64,000 nucleotides of DNA from Vibrio spartinae (GCF_024347135.1 NZ_AP024907.1:3587001-3651000); one strand, 5' to 3'. Shown: positions 1-10,584, counted from the first letter of the stretch. Notes: generated by a model not told the origin, from the sequence alone. Translations and numbers: made by a program.

Positions 1-25
1 GCTCTACCAACTGAGCTAGTGTCGC
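1..25 (-). tRNA. 5' end of a tRNA, cut by the window edge
   Basis: On the minus strand the sequence starts with a 7-nt acceptor arm GCGACAC, then TA and a D-arm of the usual form GCTC-AGTTGGTA-GAGC. The anticodon lies outside the window, so the isotype cannot be read. In E. coli tRNA-Gly genes lie next to orn, so glycine is a reasonable guess from synteny only. A strong promoter lies about 35-60 nt upstream. Confidence 0.85.
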
Positions 26-59
26 ACAAAACAACGCTTTACGTCGTTCAGGGCTGCGA

Positions 60-87
60 ATTATAAGAGCATTTTTTTTTGATGCAA
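60..87 (-). promoter_or_regulatory. Stable-RNA type promoter for the edge tRNA
   Basis: Read on the minus strand, TTGCAT is followed after 16 nt by a perfect TATAAT and then the GC-rich start region CGCAGCCC. The spacer is mostly a run of A. This arrangement is typical of stringently controlled tRNA promoters. The start point should fall near 52-54, leaving a leader of about 28 nt before the mature tRNA. Confidence 0.7.
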
Positions 88-167
88 GCTTTTCATTTAA
101 AAAAACCGAGTTTTTTTTAGATTGCAGAAAAAGCGAACAATATCGCATTGTAATGTTCTCAAATTAT

Positions 168-713
168 TCAAATCGTCAATATTGTTTTTCGATAATATTG
201 CAGCTCAGCAATTGATTCCCGAATGTCATCCAGTGCTAAATGGCTTCCCTTTTTCTGGAATCCATCCAAAATGTCTGGCTGCCAACGTTTTGTCAGCTCT
301 TTCAGCGTACTCACATCCAGATAACGATAATGAAAATAAGCTTCCAATTCCGGCATATACTTCACCAGAAAACGACGGTCCTGACCAATACTATTGCCGC
401 AGATTGGTGAATTTCCTTTTGGGACCCACTGTTCTAAAAATTTTATCGTCAATCGGACCGCTTCTGCTTCGGTCACTGCACTTTGCTGGACCCGTTCAAC
501 CAAACCACTTTGGGTATGCGTCGTTACACACCATTCATCCATCTTAGCCAACTCTTGCTCTGACTGATGAATAGCGAGCACCGGGCCTTCAGCCAGAATA
601 TTTAATTCGCTATCTGTCACAATCGTGGCAATTTCAATAATCTTGTGTACTTCCGGATCGAGACCTGTCATTTCTAAATCAATCCAAATCAGATTTTGAT
701 CATTTAAAGCCAT
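168..713 (-). CDS. orn: Oligoribonuclease, DEDDh 3'-5' exonuclease
   Basis: This 181-aa cytoplasmic enzyme degrades 2-5 nt RNA fragments, including pGpG from cyclic-di-GMP breakdown, to mononucleotides. All DEDDh residues are visible: Asp12 and Glu14 in the [10 protein letters not shown] block, Asp112 in GQDRRF, and His158 with Asp163 in [10 protein letters not shown]. The length is normal for the family. It is divergent from rsgA across about 140 bp, the same arrangement as in E. coli, and a tRNA follows downstream. The ATG agrees with the conserved N-terminus. Confidence 0.97.
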   Translation of the reverse strand: MALNDQNLIWIDLEMTGLDPEVHKIIEIATIVTDSELNILAEGPVLAIHQSEQELAKMDEWCVTTHTQSGLVERVQQSAVTEAEAVRLTIKFLEQWVPKGNSPICGNSIGQDRRFLVKYMPELEAYFHYRYLDVSTLKELTKRWQPDILDGFQKKGSHLALDDIRESIAELQYYRKTILTI

Positions 714-852
714 TACACTTACCTGTATAGGTTTGATAATAAAAAATGTACTATACCCAAATTATACGCGGTGAGATAGTTTGAACCGATGAATGCTGTC
801 AGCGGCATCGGTGGTTCACACAACTCAGCTTTAATACAGTGAAAGAAATATT

Positions 853-1914
853 GTGGGTAAACAGAAAAAATTAACCAAAGGACAAGTCCGTCGTGTCCGG
901 CATAACCAGACAAAACGCTTAAAACAAGAAACAACGGTGGAATGGGATGAATCGATGCTGGGCGCAACCAAACCAGGGTTGGTTATCAGTCGTTTTGGTC
1001 AACATGCCGATATTGAAGATCTTCAAACTCGGGAAATTCATCGCTGTAACCTGCGTCGAGGCATCGAAACATTAGTCTCTGGCGATCGGGTTATCTGGCG
1101 TTCAGGGCTAGATATAATGGCTGGTATTTCCGGTGTTGTTGAGGCGGTTGAGCCAAGACATTCGATTCTGACCCGCCCTGATTACTATGATGGTTTAAAA
1201 CCGGTTGCCGCCAATATTGATCAAGTCATTATTGTTTCTTCCGTCCTGCCTGAACTGTCGCTGAATATCATTGATCGATATTTGATCGTCGCGGAGACAC
1301 TGAACATCCAACCACTTCTGGTGTTGAATAAAGTCGATTTGCTTAGCACTGAGGAGCAGCAGGCGTTCCAAAACTGGATGACAACTTATGAAAAACTTGG
1401 TTATCCGTCTCTTTTCGTCAGCCGCAAATCTGGGGAAGGTCTTGAACAACTCGAGTCCTACTTACAAGATAAAATCAATGTTTTTGTCGGTCAGTCGGGT
1501 GTCGGCAAATCCAGTCTGGTCAATGCCATTTTACCAAATTTAGAATCGGTCATTGAAGAAGGGGATGTTTCTGCAAACTCAGGCTTGGGACAACATACTA
1601 CGACAGCCGCGAGGCTCTATCATATTCCGACAGGCGGTGACTTGATCGATTCTCCCGGGGTCAGAGAATTCGGACTATGGCATTTGACACCTGAAGAAAT
1701 CACTCAAGCTTATGTTGAATTTCGCCCCTATTTAGGCGGCTGTAAATTCCGGGACTGTAAACATGACGATGATCCCGGCTGTATCATTCGTGAAGCGGTA
1801 GAAAACGGTGATATCAGTGAAATCAGATACGAAAACTATCACCGAATTCTGGAAAGCATGAGCGAAAATAAAGCCAACCGTCAGTATTCAAGAAATAAAA
1901 AAGCGGATCTGTAA
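853..1914 (+). CDS. rsgA: Ribosome small-subunit-dependent GTPase RsgA
   Basis: RsgA is a circularly permuted GTPase that acts late in 30S subunit maturation. The 353-aa protein shows the permuted motif order: G4 (LNKVD, about 158-162) comes before G1 (GQSGVGKSS, 213-221) and G3 (DSPG, 266-269). A C-terminal zinc site is formed by Cys297, Cys302, His304 and Cys310. A basic N-terminus precedes the OB fold. The start is a GTG giving [11 protein letters not shown], which matches the usual family start. It is divergent from orn and followed by psd. Confidence 0.96.
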   Translation: MGKQKKLTKGQVRRVRHNQTKRLKQETTVEWDESMLGATKPGLVISRFGQHADIEDLQTREIHRCNLRRGIETLVSGDRVIWRSGLDIMAGISGVVEAVEPRHSILTRPDYYDGLKPVAANIDQVIIVSSVLPELSLNIIDRYLIVAETLNIQPLLVLNKVDLLSTEEQQAFQNWMTTYEKLGYPSLFVSRKSGEGLEQLESYLQDKINVFVGQSGVGKSSLVNAILPNLESVIEEGDVSANSGLGQHTTTAARLYHIPTGGDLIDSPGVREFGLWHLTPEEITQAYVEFRPYLGGCKFRDCKHDDDPGCIIREAVENGDISEIRYENYHRILESMSENKANRQYSRNKKADL

Positions 1915-1990
1915 AATCGTGACTACTGACATCCTGATGGATATTCAGTAACATTCCGCTGTTTAACTGATATGGAGTCGATGAGACTGG

Positions 1991-2857
1991 ATGAAAACCA
2001 TGGATAAATTTAAAATTGGATTACAATACTGGTTGCCTCAACATGCGCTCACGCGACTGATGGGGAAGCTTGCTGCCGCAAAAGCCGGGATGCTGACGAC
2101 TTCGATTATCCGCTGGTTTATCAAACACTATCAAGTCAATATGCATGAGGCCTTGCATTCGGATCCGTCTCACTTTAAAACCTTCAATGACTTCTTTGTT
2201 CGTGAGCTCAAACCGGGGGCCAGACCACTCACCGAAGGAGACGATGTCTTAGTCTACCCTGCGGATGCTTGTATCAGTCAGTTTGGTCCGCTCATCGGTG
2301 GACAACTCATTCAGGCAAAAGGCCACACTTATTCCGCACTTGAACTCCTTGGCGGGGATGCTGAGCTGGCAGACCAGTTTGCAGGTGGTGGGTTCGCGAC
2401 ATTATATTTATCACCACGAGATTATCACCGCGTTCATATGCCTTGTGATGGTGTCTTGCGGCAAATGATTTATATCCCTGGCGATTTATTTTCGGTCAAC
2501 CCTCTCACTGCCGAAAATGTCCCGAATCTATTTGCCCGGAATGAACGTGTTGTCTGTATTTTTGATACGCCATTCGGTCCTTTAGCTCAGGTTCTGGTTG
2601 GGGCAACGATCGTTGGCAGCATTGAATGTGTTTGGGACGGTTGTATCACACCGCCACGAGGTAATTCGATTTATCGTTGGGATTATCCATCAGAAGGAGA
2701 CAAAGCGGTTCACCTGAAGAAAGGGCAAGAAATGGGACGCTTTAAACTCGGCTCTACCGTCATCAATTTATTTGCAAAAGATCAAATCCGTTTTGATGAT
2801 GCGATGGATATAACACTGCCCACGTTAATGGGCGATGTGTATGCCCACCGGAAATAG
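1991..2857 (+). CDS. psd: Phosphatidylserine decarboxylase proenzyme
   Basis: Psd converts phosphatidylserine to phosphatidylethanolamine at the inner membrane, using a pyruvoyl group made by self-cleavage. The cleavage motif LGST lies at residues 253-256, so the small alpha subunit is the last 30-35 residues. The conserved Asp (PADA, 91) and the YHRVHMP histidines complete the processing site. The protein is 288 aa from this ATG. An ATG three codons on (2000) aligns better with the usual MDKxK start, but GAG about 5 nt upstream favours 1991. Its substrate comes from PssA, also in this window. Confidence 0.95.
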   Translation: MKTMDKFKIGLQYWLPQHALTRLMGKLAAAKAGMLTTSIIRWFIKHYQVNMHEALHSDPSHFKTFNDFFVRELKPGARPLTEGDDVLVYPADACISQFGPLIGGQLIQAKGHTYSALELLGGDAELADQFAGGGFATLYLSPRDYHRVHMPCDGVLRQMIYIPGDLFSVNPLTAENVPNLFARNERVVCIFDTPFGPLAQVLVGATIVGSIECVWDGCITPPRGNSIYRWDYPSEGDKAVHLKKGQEMGRFKLGSTVINLFAKDQIRFDDAMDITLPTLMGDVYAHRK

Positions 2858-2865
2858 TAATCCTC

Positions 2866-2897
2866 AGGGTTGCGACATCAATAGCGAGCGCAACCCT
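2866..2897 (+). terminator. Inverted repeat after psd, possible terminator
   Basis: AGGGTTGCG and CGCAACCCT form a perfect 9-bp stem around a 14-nt loop just after the psd stop. It is followed by a C-run and only later by T residues, so intrinsic termination is less certain than for other hairpins here. Confidence 0.45.
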
Positions 2898-3000
2898 CCC
2901 CCAGACATCATTTTTCTCATACCGATGCTCAAAAACATTAACTCTCTCTAAGACCGATTCCCGTCTATAAATTATCCTTATATGTAGATTCTAAATATGG

Positions 3001-4425
3001 GTGTCGTTTATGAAAACAATCGATCTCAACCAACTCACCAAACTGCTTTTCTGCTTTCTGCCGCCACTTATTCTGCTCTGGATACCGATGGATGCGATAC
3101 CCATTCCGGAAATGACGCTGATCCAGCATCGATTACTGGCGATTTTCTTACTGGCAGCCCTCTTGTGGATTCTGGAGCCAGTTCCTGTGTTCGCGACCTC
3201 GATTCTCATCATCACCCTTGAACTCATTATGATTTCAAATAAGGGCTTACACTGGTTCCGTAAACCACCGGAAGGTCATACATTTGGCGAACTGATTCCT
3301 TACACCGACATCTTCAGTGCTTTTTCCTCGCCGATCATCATATTATTCATGGGCGGATTTGCACTGGCAATTGCTGCCTCTAAGTATGAACTGGACAATA
3401 ATCTGGCACGCGTGCTGCTAAAACCATTCGGAACACAACCCAGATTCATCATGCTCGGGTTAATGCTCATTACCGCCTGCTTTTCGATGTTTATGTCCAA
3501 TACAGCGACAACAGTCATGATGCTTGCACTACTAGGACCAATTGTTGCGTCCGCCCAGCCGGGAGATAAAGGCATCAAAGCGTTGGTACTCTGTATTCCG
3601 ATAGCCGCCAATACGGGGGGGATCGCCACACCAATCGGTACACCACCCAACGCAATCGCACTCCAATACCTGACCGGAGAAAATAGTATTAGTTTTCTAT
3701 CTTGGCTGCTCATGGGACTACCATTCGTACTGATACAGATGACAATTGCCTGGTTTTTACTACAAAAATTTTTTCCATCGTCCCAAAGCCATCTGACACT
3801 GAATCTAGAAGGACAATTTAAAACCACATGGCGTGCAATGACCGTTTATATTACTTTCGCTGTCACCATTCTATTGTGGATGACGACCTCACTGCACGGC
3901 ATGAACACCTATGTGGTTGCAATTATCCCACTGGCGGTTTTCACCCTGACGGGAATCATGGGTAAAGAAGAGCTGAAACAGATTAACTGGGATGTACTCT
4001 GGTTGGTCGCAGGGGGGATCGCGATTGGAATCGGATTAGAAGAAACGGGACTTGCCAAAGCATTAGCTCACTCGATCAATTATCAAAACCTATCACCAAT
4101 GTCAGTGGTCATTTCGTTATCTCTGGTTTGCTGGCTGATGGCAAATTTTATGTCCAATACCGCGACAGCCAACTTATTAATGCCAATCGCTGCTGCCATC
4201 GGTAGTTCAATGACCAGTCTGCAAGCAATCGGTGGATTACAAGGACTGCTCGTAGTGGTTGCATTCTCCGCCTCATTAGGGATGATCCTGCCGGTTTCTA
4301 CGCCACCCAACTCATTGGCTTACTCAACAGGTTTAATCGAAAGTAAAGACATGGCGAAAATCGGAACGATCATTGGTATTATTGGTTTGCTCATCGTCTA
4401 TACCACGGCTTGGATACTCACCTGA
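3001..4425 (+). CDS. SLC13/DASS family sodium:anion symporter
   Basis: This 474-aa inner-membrane protein is hydrophobic throughout, with about a dozen likely membrane segments. It has the duplicated family signature: SNTAT followed by NTGGIATPIGTPPNAIA in the first half, and SNTATANLLMP followed by VSTPPNSLAYSTG in the second. The SNT motifs bind sodium and the substrate carboxylate in characterised relatives. Substrates in the family are C4-dicarboxylates, citrate or sulfate, and the sequence does not decide between them. The start is GTG at 3001 or ATG at 3010. It stands alone. Confidence 0.88.
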   Translation: MSFMKTIDLNQLTKLLFCFLPPLILLWIPMDAIPIPEMTLIQHRLLAIFLLAALLWILEPVPVFATSILIITLELIMISNKGLHWFRKPPEGHTFGELIPYTDIFSAFSSPIIILFMGGFALAIAASKYELDNNLARVLLKPFGTQPRFIMLGLMLITACFSMFMSNTATTVMMLALLGPIVASAQPGDKGIKALVLCIPIAANTGGIATPIGTPPNAIALQYLTGENSISFLSWLLMGLPFVLIQMTIAWFLLQKFFPSSQSHLTLNLEGQFKTTWRAMTVYITFAVTILLWMTTSLHGMNTYVVAIIPLAVFTLTGIMGKEELKQINWDVLWLVAGGIAIGIGLEETGLAKALAHSINYQNLSPMSVVISLSLVCWLMANFMSNTATANLLMPIAAAIGSSMTSLQAIGGLQGLLVVVAFSASLGMILPVSTPPNSLAYSTGLIESKDMAKIGTIIGIIGLLIVYTTAWILT

Positions 4426-4470
4426 CAGGCAATACGTCCCATTTGTGCATGTCATTATTTTCCCTCAGAA

Positions 4471-4500
4471 ACGTGTTACTTTGACTTCCGAGTAACACGT
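4471..4500. repeat. Perfect 10-bp inverted repeat
   Basis: ACGTGTTACT and AGTAACACGT are separated by 10 nt, between the SLC13 gene and the EamA gene. No T-run follows on either strand, so it is not a standard intrinsic terminator. It could be a hairpin that blocks 3' exonucleases or an operator. Confidence 0.6.
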
Positions 4501-4637
4501 CAACGAAGTCATGCACCACAATCTCAAATGCCATAAAAACGCTTTAAAATAAACCATATAAACTGCTTTGTTTTCATATCCGCTTCAGGCATATTGATGC
4601 GCTGTTTTTTTGCGACTTTCGATATAGAGACACATCT

Positions 4638-5519
4638 ATGGGTTACGAGTGGTTAGCACTTGCTGCGGCTTTTTTATGGGCTATCGCCAGTATATTGTCT
4701 GTCACCCCGGCACGACATCTGGGCACATTTTCCTATAGTCGTTGGCGCATGGGTTGTACATCCCTCATACTGGGATTGTTTGCTTGGTTCACTCAAGGAT
4801 GGACCACTGTCGAATCCGTACACATCATCCCGATGATGTTATCCGGCTTAATCGGTATCTTCATCGGCGATACAGCACTATTCGCTTGCATGAACCGTAT
4901 GGGTCCGAGACAGGCGGGACTACTCTTCTCCTGCCATGCGGTATTCTCTGCCATTCTTGGCTATTTCCTGTTTCAGGAAACGATGACCACCGGAGAGTTC
5001 CTTGGTTCAGTGCTCGTTTTTAGTGGTGTCGTGATCGCCATATTCTTCCGTAAAGCTCAGCCCGGTACGCTCGAAATGATTCATGGAAAGGTATGGATCG
5101 CAATCGCATTAGGGCTACTTGCAGCACTCTGTCAGGCCCTCGGTGGCATTTTGGCCAAACCGGTGATGCAGACATCCGTTGATCCGATTGCCGCTTCCGC
5201 ACTACGTATGATTTCAGCCTTTATTGCACACAGTGTTTTATTTCTATCCGGCGCTCGGATCGCAAGACCAACTCAAGCGATGAATCGTAAAATATTTTCG
5301 ACAACATTGCTCAATGCTTTCCTTGCGATGGCGCTGGGGATGACACTGATTTTATACGCGCTCCGAGACGGAAATGTGGGAATGGTTGCACTACTTTCAT
5401 CAACCACTCCGATTATGTTACTGCCGATCTTATGGTTCTATACCAAACAACGTCCGAACCGATTTGCTTGGGGCGGTGCCATCATTGCCGTTCTTGGGAC
5501 GGCCATGTTGGTGTACTAA
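4638..5519 (+). CDS. DMT superfamily (EamA) transporter
   Basis: This 293-aa inner-membrane protein is made of two tandem EamA units of about 140 residues, each with five hydrophobic helices. Both halves carry the family pattern of a short loop into a helix ending the repeat, as in YFLFQETMTTGEFLGSVL in the first half. Family members export amino acids, metabolites or drugs, and the substrate cannot be read here. It lies alone between the SLC13 gene and gpmI. Confidence 0.85.
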   Translation: MGYEWLALAAAFLWAIASILSVTPARHLGTFSYSRWRMGCTSLILGLFAWFTQGWTTVESVHIIPMMLSGLIGIFIGDTALFACMNRMGPRQAGLLFSCHAVFSAILGYFLFQETMTTGEFLGSVLVFSGVVIAIFFRKAQPGTLEMIHGKVWIAIALGLLAALCQALGGILAKPVMQTSVDPIAASALRMISAFIAHSVLFLSGARIARPTQAMNRKIFSTTLLNAFLAMALGMTLILYALRDGNVGMVALLSSTTPIMLLPILWFYTKQRPNRFAWGGAIIAVLGTAMLVY

Positions 5520-5570
5520 TTCGGGGTACTCAAGGCGGTACAAAGACAACAGAATAAAATAGTGTGATTT

Positions 5571-5587
5571 ATTACCTGTAAGGTAAT
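5571..5587. repeat. Short perfect palindrome upstream of gpmI
   Basis: ATTACCT-GTA-AGGTAAT is a perfect 7-bp inverted repeat with a 3-bp centre, about 115 bp upstream of gpmI. The geometry suits a dimeric repressor, but no regulator is known to me for this site. Confidence 0.4.
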
Positions 5588-5701
5588 ATGGATGGAATTG
5601 ATAGGGAGAATCATTGATCTTAACCCTCATCACACCGTGTAAAATGTAGTAAAATTACGTTAGTTTTTCATTTAAATATTTGAATTTGACGAGGTATCAC
5701 T

Positions 5702-7231
5702 ATGTCATCCAAGAAGCCGATGGCTCTGGTCATTCTTGACGGTTGGGGTTACCGTGAAGACAACGCAAGTAACGCTATCAACAACGCGAAAACCCCTGTA
5801 CTGGATAGTCTGATTGCCAACAACCCTCATACACTGATCTCTGCTTCCGGTCTGGATGTGGGCCTGCCTGATGGTCAAATGGGAAATTCAGAAGTTGGTC
5901 ATACCAATATTGGTGCCGGACGGGTTGTTTACCAAGATTTGACTCGGATTACCAAAGCGATTGCCGACGGTGAGTTCCAAACCAATGCAACACTGGTTGC
6001 TGCAATTGATAAAGCCGTTGCGGCTGGAAAAGCAGTTCATCTGATGGGATTAATGTCTCCGGGTGGCGTTCACTCTCACGAAGATCATATCTATGCTGCT
6101 GTTGAACTGGCAGCGGAACGCGGCGCAGAAAAAATCTATCTGCATTGTTTCCTTGATGGACGTGATACACCGCCACGCAGTGCTGAAGATTCACTAAAAC
6201 GGTTTGACGAACTATTCGCGAAGCTCGGTAAAGGCCGAATCGCTTCCTTAGTCGGACGCTATTATGCAATGGATCGTGACAACAACTGGGAGCGGGTACA
6301 AAAAGCCTATGACCTGCTGACGCAGGCAAAAAGTGAGTTCACTTACGACAGTGCTGTGGCTGGTCTCGAAGCGGCCTATTCCCGTGAAGAGAATGATGAG
6401 TTTGTTCAGGCTACGGTCATTCAGGCTGCGGATGAAGCATCGGCTGCAATCGAAGACGGTGATACGATTATCTTCATGAACTATCGCGCTGACCGTGCCC
6501 GTGAAATCACACGGACGTTTGTCGCAGACTTCGCAGGTTTTGAACGGGAAAAATTCCCGGCAGCTGAGTTTGTCATGCTGACGCAATACGCAGCGGATAT
6601 CCCGCTCAACTGTGCTTATCCGCCAGAGTCTTTGACCAATACCTACGGTGAGTGGCTGTCTAAATCAGGAAAAACGCAACTCCGGATTTCTGAAACAGAG
6701 AAATACGCACACGTTACCTTCTTCTTCAATGGTGGTGTCGAAAGCGAATTTGAAGGCGAAGAACGTCAACTCGTTGCCTCACCAAAAGTTGCGACTTACG
6801 ATCTACAGCCAGAAATGAGTTCTGAAGAGCTAACTGACAAACTGGTTGCAGCAATCCGCTCTGGCAAATTTGACGCCATTATTTGTAATTATCCGAATGG
6901 CGATATGGTTGGTCATACGGGTGTTTACGATGCAGCGGTTCAAGCTTGTGAAGCCGTCGATAAATGTATCGGCCGTGTTGTTGAAGCGATCAAAGAAGTG
7001 GATGGTCAACTGCTTATTACTGCAGACCATGGTAATGCAGAGATGATGGTAAACCCAGAAACGGGTGGAACACATACAGCACATACCAACCTGCCTGTGC
7101 CGCTGATCTATGTGGGCAATCAGGCAATCCAACTCAAAGACGACGGAAAACTTTCTGATCTGGCACCAACCATGCTTGCTCTGACAGAGACAGAAATTCC
7201 TGACGAAATGTCCGGGAAAGTCTTGTTTTAA
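5702..7231 (+). CDS. gpmI: 2,3-bisphosphoglycerate-independent phosphoglycerate mutase
   Basis: The enzyme interconverts 3- and 2-phosphoglycerate in glycolysis and uses two Mn2+ ions. It belongs to the alkaline phosphatase superfamily. The metal-binding Asp13 lies in ILDGWG and the phosphoserine nucleophile is Ser63 in [10 protein letters not shown]. Further metal ligands sit in ITADHGNAE near residue 440. The length of 509 aa is normal. GAGG about 9 nt upstream supports the ATG. A terminator follows, so it is probably a single-gene unit. Confidence 0.97.
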   Translation: MSSKKPMALVILDGWGYREDNASNAINNAKTPVLDSLIANNPHTLISASGLDVGLPDGQMGNSEVGHTNIGAGRVVYQDLTRITKAIADGEFQTNATLVAAIDKAVAAGKAVHLMGLMSPGGVHSHEDHIYAAVELAAERGAEKIYLHCFLDGRDTPPRSAEDSLKRFDELFAKLGKGRIASLVGRYYAMDRDNNWERVQKAYDLLTQAKSEFTYDSAVAGLEAAYSREENDEFVQATVIQAADEASAAIEDGDTIIFMNYRADRAREITRTFVADFAGFEREKFPAAEFVMLTQYAADIPLNCAYPPESLTNTYGEWLSKSGKTQLRISETEKYAHVTFFFNGGVESEFEGEERQLVASPKVATYDLQPEMSSEELTDKLVAAIRSGKFDAIICNYPNGDMVGHTGVYDAAVQACEAVDKCIGRVVEAIKEVDGQLLITADHGNAEMMVNPETGGTHTAHTNLPVPLIYVGNQAIQLKDDGKLSDLAPTMLALTETEIPDEMSGKVLF

Positions 7232-7272
7232 GCTTTGATAATCTGATGAATCAAATTACGTAAAATAAAAAC

Positions 7273-7308
7273 AGCAGCCCTGTATGTACATATAGGGCTG
7301 TTATTTTT
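7273..7308 (+). terminator. Intrinsic terminator of gpmI
   Basis: CAGCCCT (7275-7281) pairs with AGGGCTG (7294-7300), with a further small palindrome TATGTACATA in the loop. The stem is followed by TTATTTTT. Confidence 0.75.
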
Positions 7309-7404
7309 AGAGCCAGAGAAAGTTTTTTACATTTCAGTGTCGAGGCGCTTCATTGTTTCTGTATACTGAGGGGCATCTTCTTCAATTAAGCATGATACAA
7401 GAGC

Positions 7405-8550
7405 ATGGTGCCGTTTTTGACGATTCGATTTTTCACACTTTCGCGTTATTTAAAACCGCGTCATATTAGTCTTTTACTCCTCACACTGTTATTTCCTCTT
7501 TGCAGCTATGCAGCATCGAAGCAAGAGTTGCAGGGGGTTAAGAATGAAATATCCCGACAGCAACAGTCACTTGATTCTCAAACAAAACAGCTGGATAACT
7601 TACAAAACACACTCAAGAGTCAAGAACTGGAGATAATTTCATTAGAGAAACAAATCTCCCAGACCCAAAGTCAGCTCAAACGTTCAACTCACAACCTGGC
7701 CCAGTTAAAAGAGCGCATCAAAGCACTGGCACACCAAAAGAAAGATCAGTCAGAACGATTAAAGCAGCTGCTACATACCTATTACATCACACGACAGTCG
7801 AATCATTTGTCCGGTCTCCTGAAAGATGATGCCGATGAAGATCGTATCAGCCAGTACTATCAACGCCTGGCACAAGCACGTTCGGAGACAATTAACAATT
7901 TAGAACAAACAAAGCAGCAGCTAGCTCAACATGAACTGCAACTCACGCAAGAGCAGGAACAGATCCAATCTCTCCTTTCTCGGCAAACACAAAAGCGGAA
8001 TCAACTTCAGCAAACCCAGCGAAAGCGCAAAAATACAGTCAACAAAATCAGCTCTCGAATATCCGGTGATAAAAACTACCTAGCGGAATTACAGCGCAAT
8101 GAATCAAGGCTCAAAGCTGAAATCGCGAAAGCTGCCAAACGCAGCCAAGTACCGATGGATGGCTTTGCCCGCCAGAGAAGAAAACTCCCTTGGCCGATCA
8201 AAGGAAAATTATTGCACCGTTTCGGCACATACCAAACAGGTCAGATTAAGTGGAAAGGTATTGTTATCAATGCTGCATACGGGCAACCCGTCAAAGCGGT
8301 TTACTCCGGGAGTGTAGTTTTTTCTGATTATCTACGCGGGTATGGGCTCGTCGTCTTAATCGACCACGGTAAAGGCGACATGACATTGTATGGTTTCAAC
8401 CAAACGCTGCTCAAAAAAGAAGGCGATAAAGTAAGAGCCGGAGAAACCATCGCCCTAGCAGGCGATACGGGAGGGCAACCCGTTCCTTCACTCTATTTTG
8501 AAGTCCGTAGAAATAGTAAGGCTTCGAATCCACTTCGCTGGTTACAATAG
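7405..8550 (+). CDS. envC: Murein hydrolase activator EnvC
   Basis: EnvC is a periplasmic protein that activates the amidases AmiA and AmiB at the division septum under FtsEX control. An N-terminal signal peptide runs to about residue 36. A long Gln- and Lys-rich coiled coil follows (about 40-245), then a C-terminal LytM/M23 domain (about 265-381). The zinc ligands of active M23 peptidases are missing: the HxGxD position reads KGIVIN and the HxH position reads LYGFN. The protein is therefore an activator, as in E. coli. At 381 aa it is slightly shorter than the E. coli protein. It follows gpmI after a terminator. Confidence 0.93.
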   Translation: MVPFLTIRFFTLSRYLKPRHISLLLLTLLFPLCSYAASKQELQGVKNEISRQQQSLDSQTKQLDNLQNTLKSQELEIISLEKQISQTQSQLKRSTHNLAQLKERIKALAHQKKDQSERLKQLLHTYYITRQSNHLSGLLKDDADEDRISQYYQRLAQARSETINNLEQTKQQLAQHELQLTQEQEQIQSLLSRQTQKRNQLQQTQRKRKNTVNKISSRISGDKNYLAELQRNESRLKAEIAKAAKRSQVPMDGFARQRRKLPWPIKGKLLHRFGTYQTGQIKWKGIVINAAYGQPVKAVYSGSVVFSDYLRGYGLVVLIDHGKGDMTLYGFNQTLLKKEGDKVRAGETIALAGDTGGQPVPSLYFEVRRNSKASNPLRWLQ

Positions 8551-8571
8551 AACACCTTTGCCACACGATAA

Positions 8572-8615
8572 AAAATCATCCCCCAATACTGCCTTTTTCA
8601 CCAGAGTTGGGGGAT
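8572..8615 (-). terminator. Terminator between envC and the TetR gene
   Basis: ATCCCCCAA (8578-8586) pairs with TTGGGGGAT (8607-8615) around a 20-nt loop. Read on the minus strand the stem is followed by GATTTTTT, so it mainly serves the TetR gene. Confidence 0.65.
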
Positions 8616-8635
8616 TCTACGCGATAGGATGGTAT

Positions 8636-9283
8636 TTATTCAGTATGCATCGCTCTGACGCCTTCTTCCAGTATCTGCAACTGTTCTGCGCCACCGATTG
8701 TCGCTCTCGGCTTGACCACCGCAATCACATGTAACATACCTTGATGAATGACTTCTTCGGTCACTTGAGCTTTTTGTGACATCGCGGCACGATAACTCAA
8801 CCAATTCGCAGTAATCATATGGAGCGTCGTTACAAAAGATTCCATCTCAGAGTCCGGTATCTCAAGCAACTCGATCTCGATAAACCGACTGACAATACTC
8901 ACCAAATTATGTCTCAGTTTGTCTTGAACGCGAATATAAGAATCATGTAGTTCTTCATCTCTTTGGAGAATTTCCGGCAAATTCGCGTAAAAAAAGCGGT
9001 ATTTCCACATCAGTGTAAAAATAGAATCTAAATAATGTTTCAGAAGCGACAGACTCTCTTTATGCCCATGAGGCGGCGCAAAGCGTTCAAGCAACTCACT
9101 AGAGTAAAGCTCAAAAATCGCTCTGATAATCTCTTGCTTATTCCGAAAATGATAATACAGATTCCCCGGGCTAATTTGGATATGAGCAGCAATATGGTTT
9201 GTTGTAACCGTGCGTTCACCCTGTTCGTTAAAAAGCTCTAGCGCTGCAAAAATAATTCGATCTTTCGTTTTCATATCAGGCAT
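8636..9283 (-). CDS. TetR/AcrR family transcriptional regulator
   Basis: The 215-aa protein has a clear TetR DNA-binding domain at residues 5-55, with the helix-turn-helix TTNHIAAHIQISPGNLYYHF and the typical FRNKQEII continuation. The C-terminal part is helical ligand-binding sequence without recognisable family features. It lies between envC (convergent) and hemE (same strand) with 67 bp before hemE. Neither neighbour points to its target. Confidence 0.88.
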   Translation of the reverse strand: MPDMKTKDRIIFAALELFNEQGERTVTTNHIAAHIQISPGNLYYHFRNKQEIIRAIFELYSSELLERFAPPHGHKESLSLLKHYLDSIFTLMWKYRFFYANLPEILQRDEELHDSYIRVQDKLRHNLVSIVSRFIEIELLEIPDSEMESFVTTLHMITANWLSYRAAMSQKAQVTEEVIHQGMLHVIAVVKPRATIGGAEQLQILEEGVRAMHTE

Positions 9284-9350
9284 TATCTGACCAAGTTCTA
9301 CACGTTTTCATCATGGCATCAAAAAAAAGCAGACCCACAATGAGCTGAGA

Positions 9351-10415
9351 CTATTTGTGGTAAGGGACTGACAACTCATGAATAGCATTCACAAAAATAT
9401 CAACATTTTCAGGCGGCACATCTAAATGAATGCCGTGTCCTAAATTGAAGACATGCCCACTTCCCTCACCAAATCCTGCCAGTATTTGAGCGACTTCATC
9501 ACGAATTCGCTGTGCTGGCGCATATAACATTGAAGGATCCATATTACCCTGCAAAGCAACTCGTTCACCGACACGAGCTTTCGCGTCTTCAATATTGATT
9601 GTCCAATCAAGTCCAATTGCATCACAACCGGTTGCAGCAATCTGTTCCAACCACATTCCACCATTCTTGGTGAAAAGCGTGACCGGCACTTTATAACCCT
9701 CGTGTTCTTTGATCAAACCATCGACGATTTTATGCATATATTGAAGCGAAAAATCACGGTAATCACGCGGGGTCAGTACACCTCCCCACGTATCAAACAC
9801 CATCACTGACTGAGCACCCGCCTTAATTTGAGCATTCAGGTATAGAATAACGCTGTCAGCAAGTTTATCGAGTAGCGCATGTAACGTCTCTGGCTCAGCG
9901 TACATCATCTTCTTGATTTTGGTAAACGCCTTCGAACTACCGCCTTCTACCATATAAGTCGCGAGAGTCCACGGACTACCGGAGAATCCGATTAACGGAA
10001 CAGAGCCTTGTAAATCATGACGAATTTGTCGAACAGCATTCATCACATACTGCAATTCACACTCCGGATCAGGAACTCCAATTTTATTCACATCTGCCCG
10101 ACATTGAATTGGATGTGTAAACTTTGGTCCTTCACCTGTTTCAAAATAGAGCCCGAGCCCCATTGCATCAGGAATCGTCAAAATATCAGAAAACAGAATC
10201 GCGGCATCGAGAGAGAAACGACGTAGTGGTTGCAACGTGACTTCTGAAGCCAATTCAGGATTTTTACATAAAGTCATAAAATCCCCAGCCTGAGCCCTCA
10301 CTTCACGGTACTCAGGGAGATAACGCCCTGCCTGGCGCATCATCCATACTGGCGTTCTATCAGTGGGTTGCTTCAAAAGCGCACGCAGATAACGATCATT
10401 CTTTAATTCAGTCAT
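9351..10415 (-). CDS. hemE: Uroporphyrinogen decarboxylase
   Basis: HemE removes four carboxyl groups from uroporphyrinogen III to give coproporphyrinogen III in haem synthesis. It is cytoplasmic and needs no cofactor. The family signature [16 protein letters not shown] is at residues 22-37 and the second signature, [20 protein letters not shown], is in the middle. The length of 354 aa is normal. GGAAG 8 nt upstream supports the ATG. The upstream gap of 237 bp holds a candidate small RNA on the opposite strand with a Fur-like box, so iron control of the region is possible. Confidence 0.97.
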   Translation of the reverse strand: MTELKNDRYLRALLKQPTDRTPVWMMRQAGRYLPEYREVRAQAGDFMTLCKNPELASEVTLQPLRRFSLDAAILFSDILTIPDAMGLGLYFETGEGPKFTHPIQCRADVNKIGVPDPECELQYVMNAVRQIRHDLQGSVPLIGFSGSPWTLATYMVEGGSSKAFTKIKKMMYAEPETLHALLDKLADSVILYLNAQIKAGAQSVMVFDTWGGVLTPRDYRDFSLQYMHKIVDGLIKEHEGYKVPVTLFTKNGGMWLEQIAATGCDAIGLDWTINIEDAKARVGERVALQGNMDPSMLYAPAQRIRDEVAQILAGFGEGSGHVFNLGHGIHLDVPPENVDIFVNAIHELSVPYHK

Positions 10416-10555
10416 TTTTTATCTTCCAAATCAGGGCTTTTATCACTTCTTATATCAGATCAATTTTTTAATTCTTTGCAAGCGAGATCATGTTCCAGAC
10501 GAAAAGAAAATCAGATTGTTTGCAACAACTCAGCTTAAGTGTTAAAAATTTGTTC

Positions 10556-10574
10556 AATAATGAAAATTATTAAT
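10556..10574. promoter_or_regulatory. Fur-box-like palindrome over a plus-strand promoter
   Basis: The 19-mer matches 14 of 19 positions of the classical Fur consensus and contains AATAAT-gaaa-ATTATT. It falls between a possible -35 (TTGTTC, 10550-10555) and AT-rich -10 candidates (TAATAA, 10571-10579) on the plus strand, where bound Fur would block RNA polymerase. AT-rich sequence raises the chance of random matches, so this is a candidate. Confidence 0.5.
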
Positions 10575-10584
10575 AATAATAAAC

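Noticed and set aside
122..547. 141-codon plus-strand frame opposite orn
   Set aside because: It lies antisense within a clear orn gene, and its protein has no family features.
8160..8550. EnvC LytM domain considered as an active zinc endopeptidase
   Set aside because: The zinc-ligand positions are replaced, so it fits an amidase activator.
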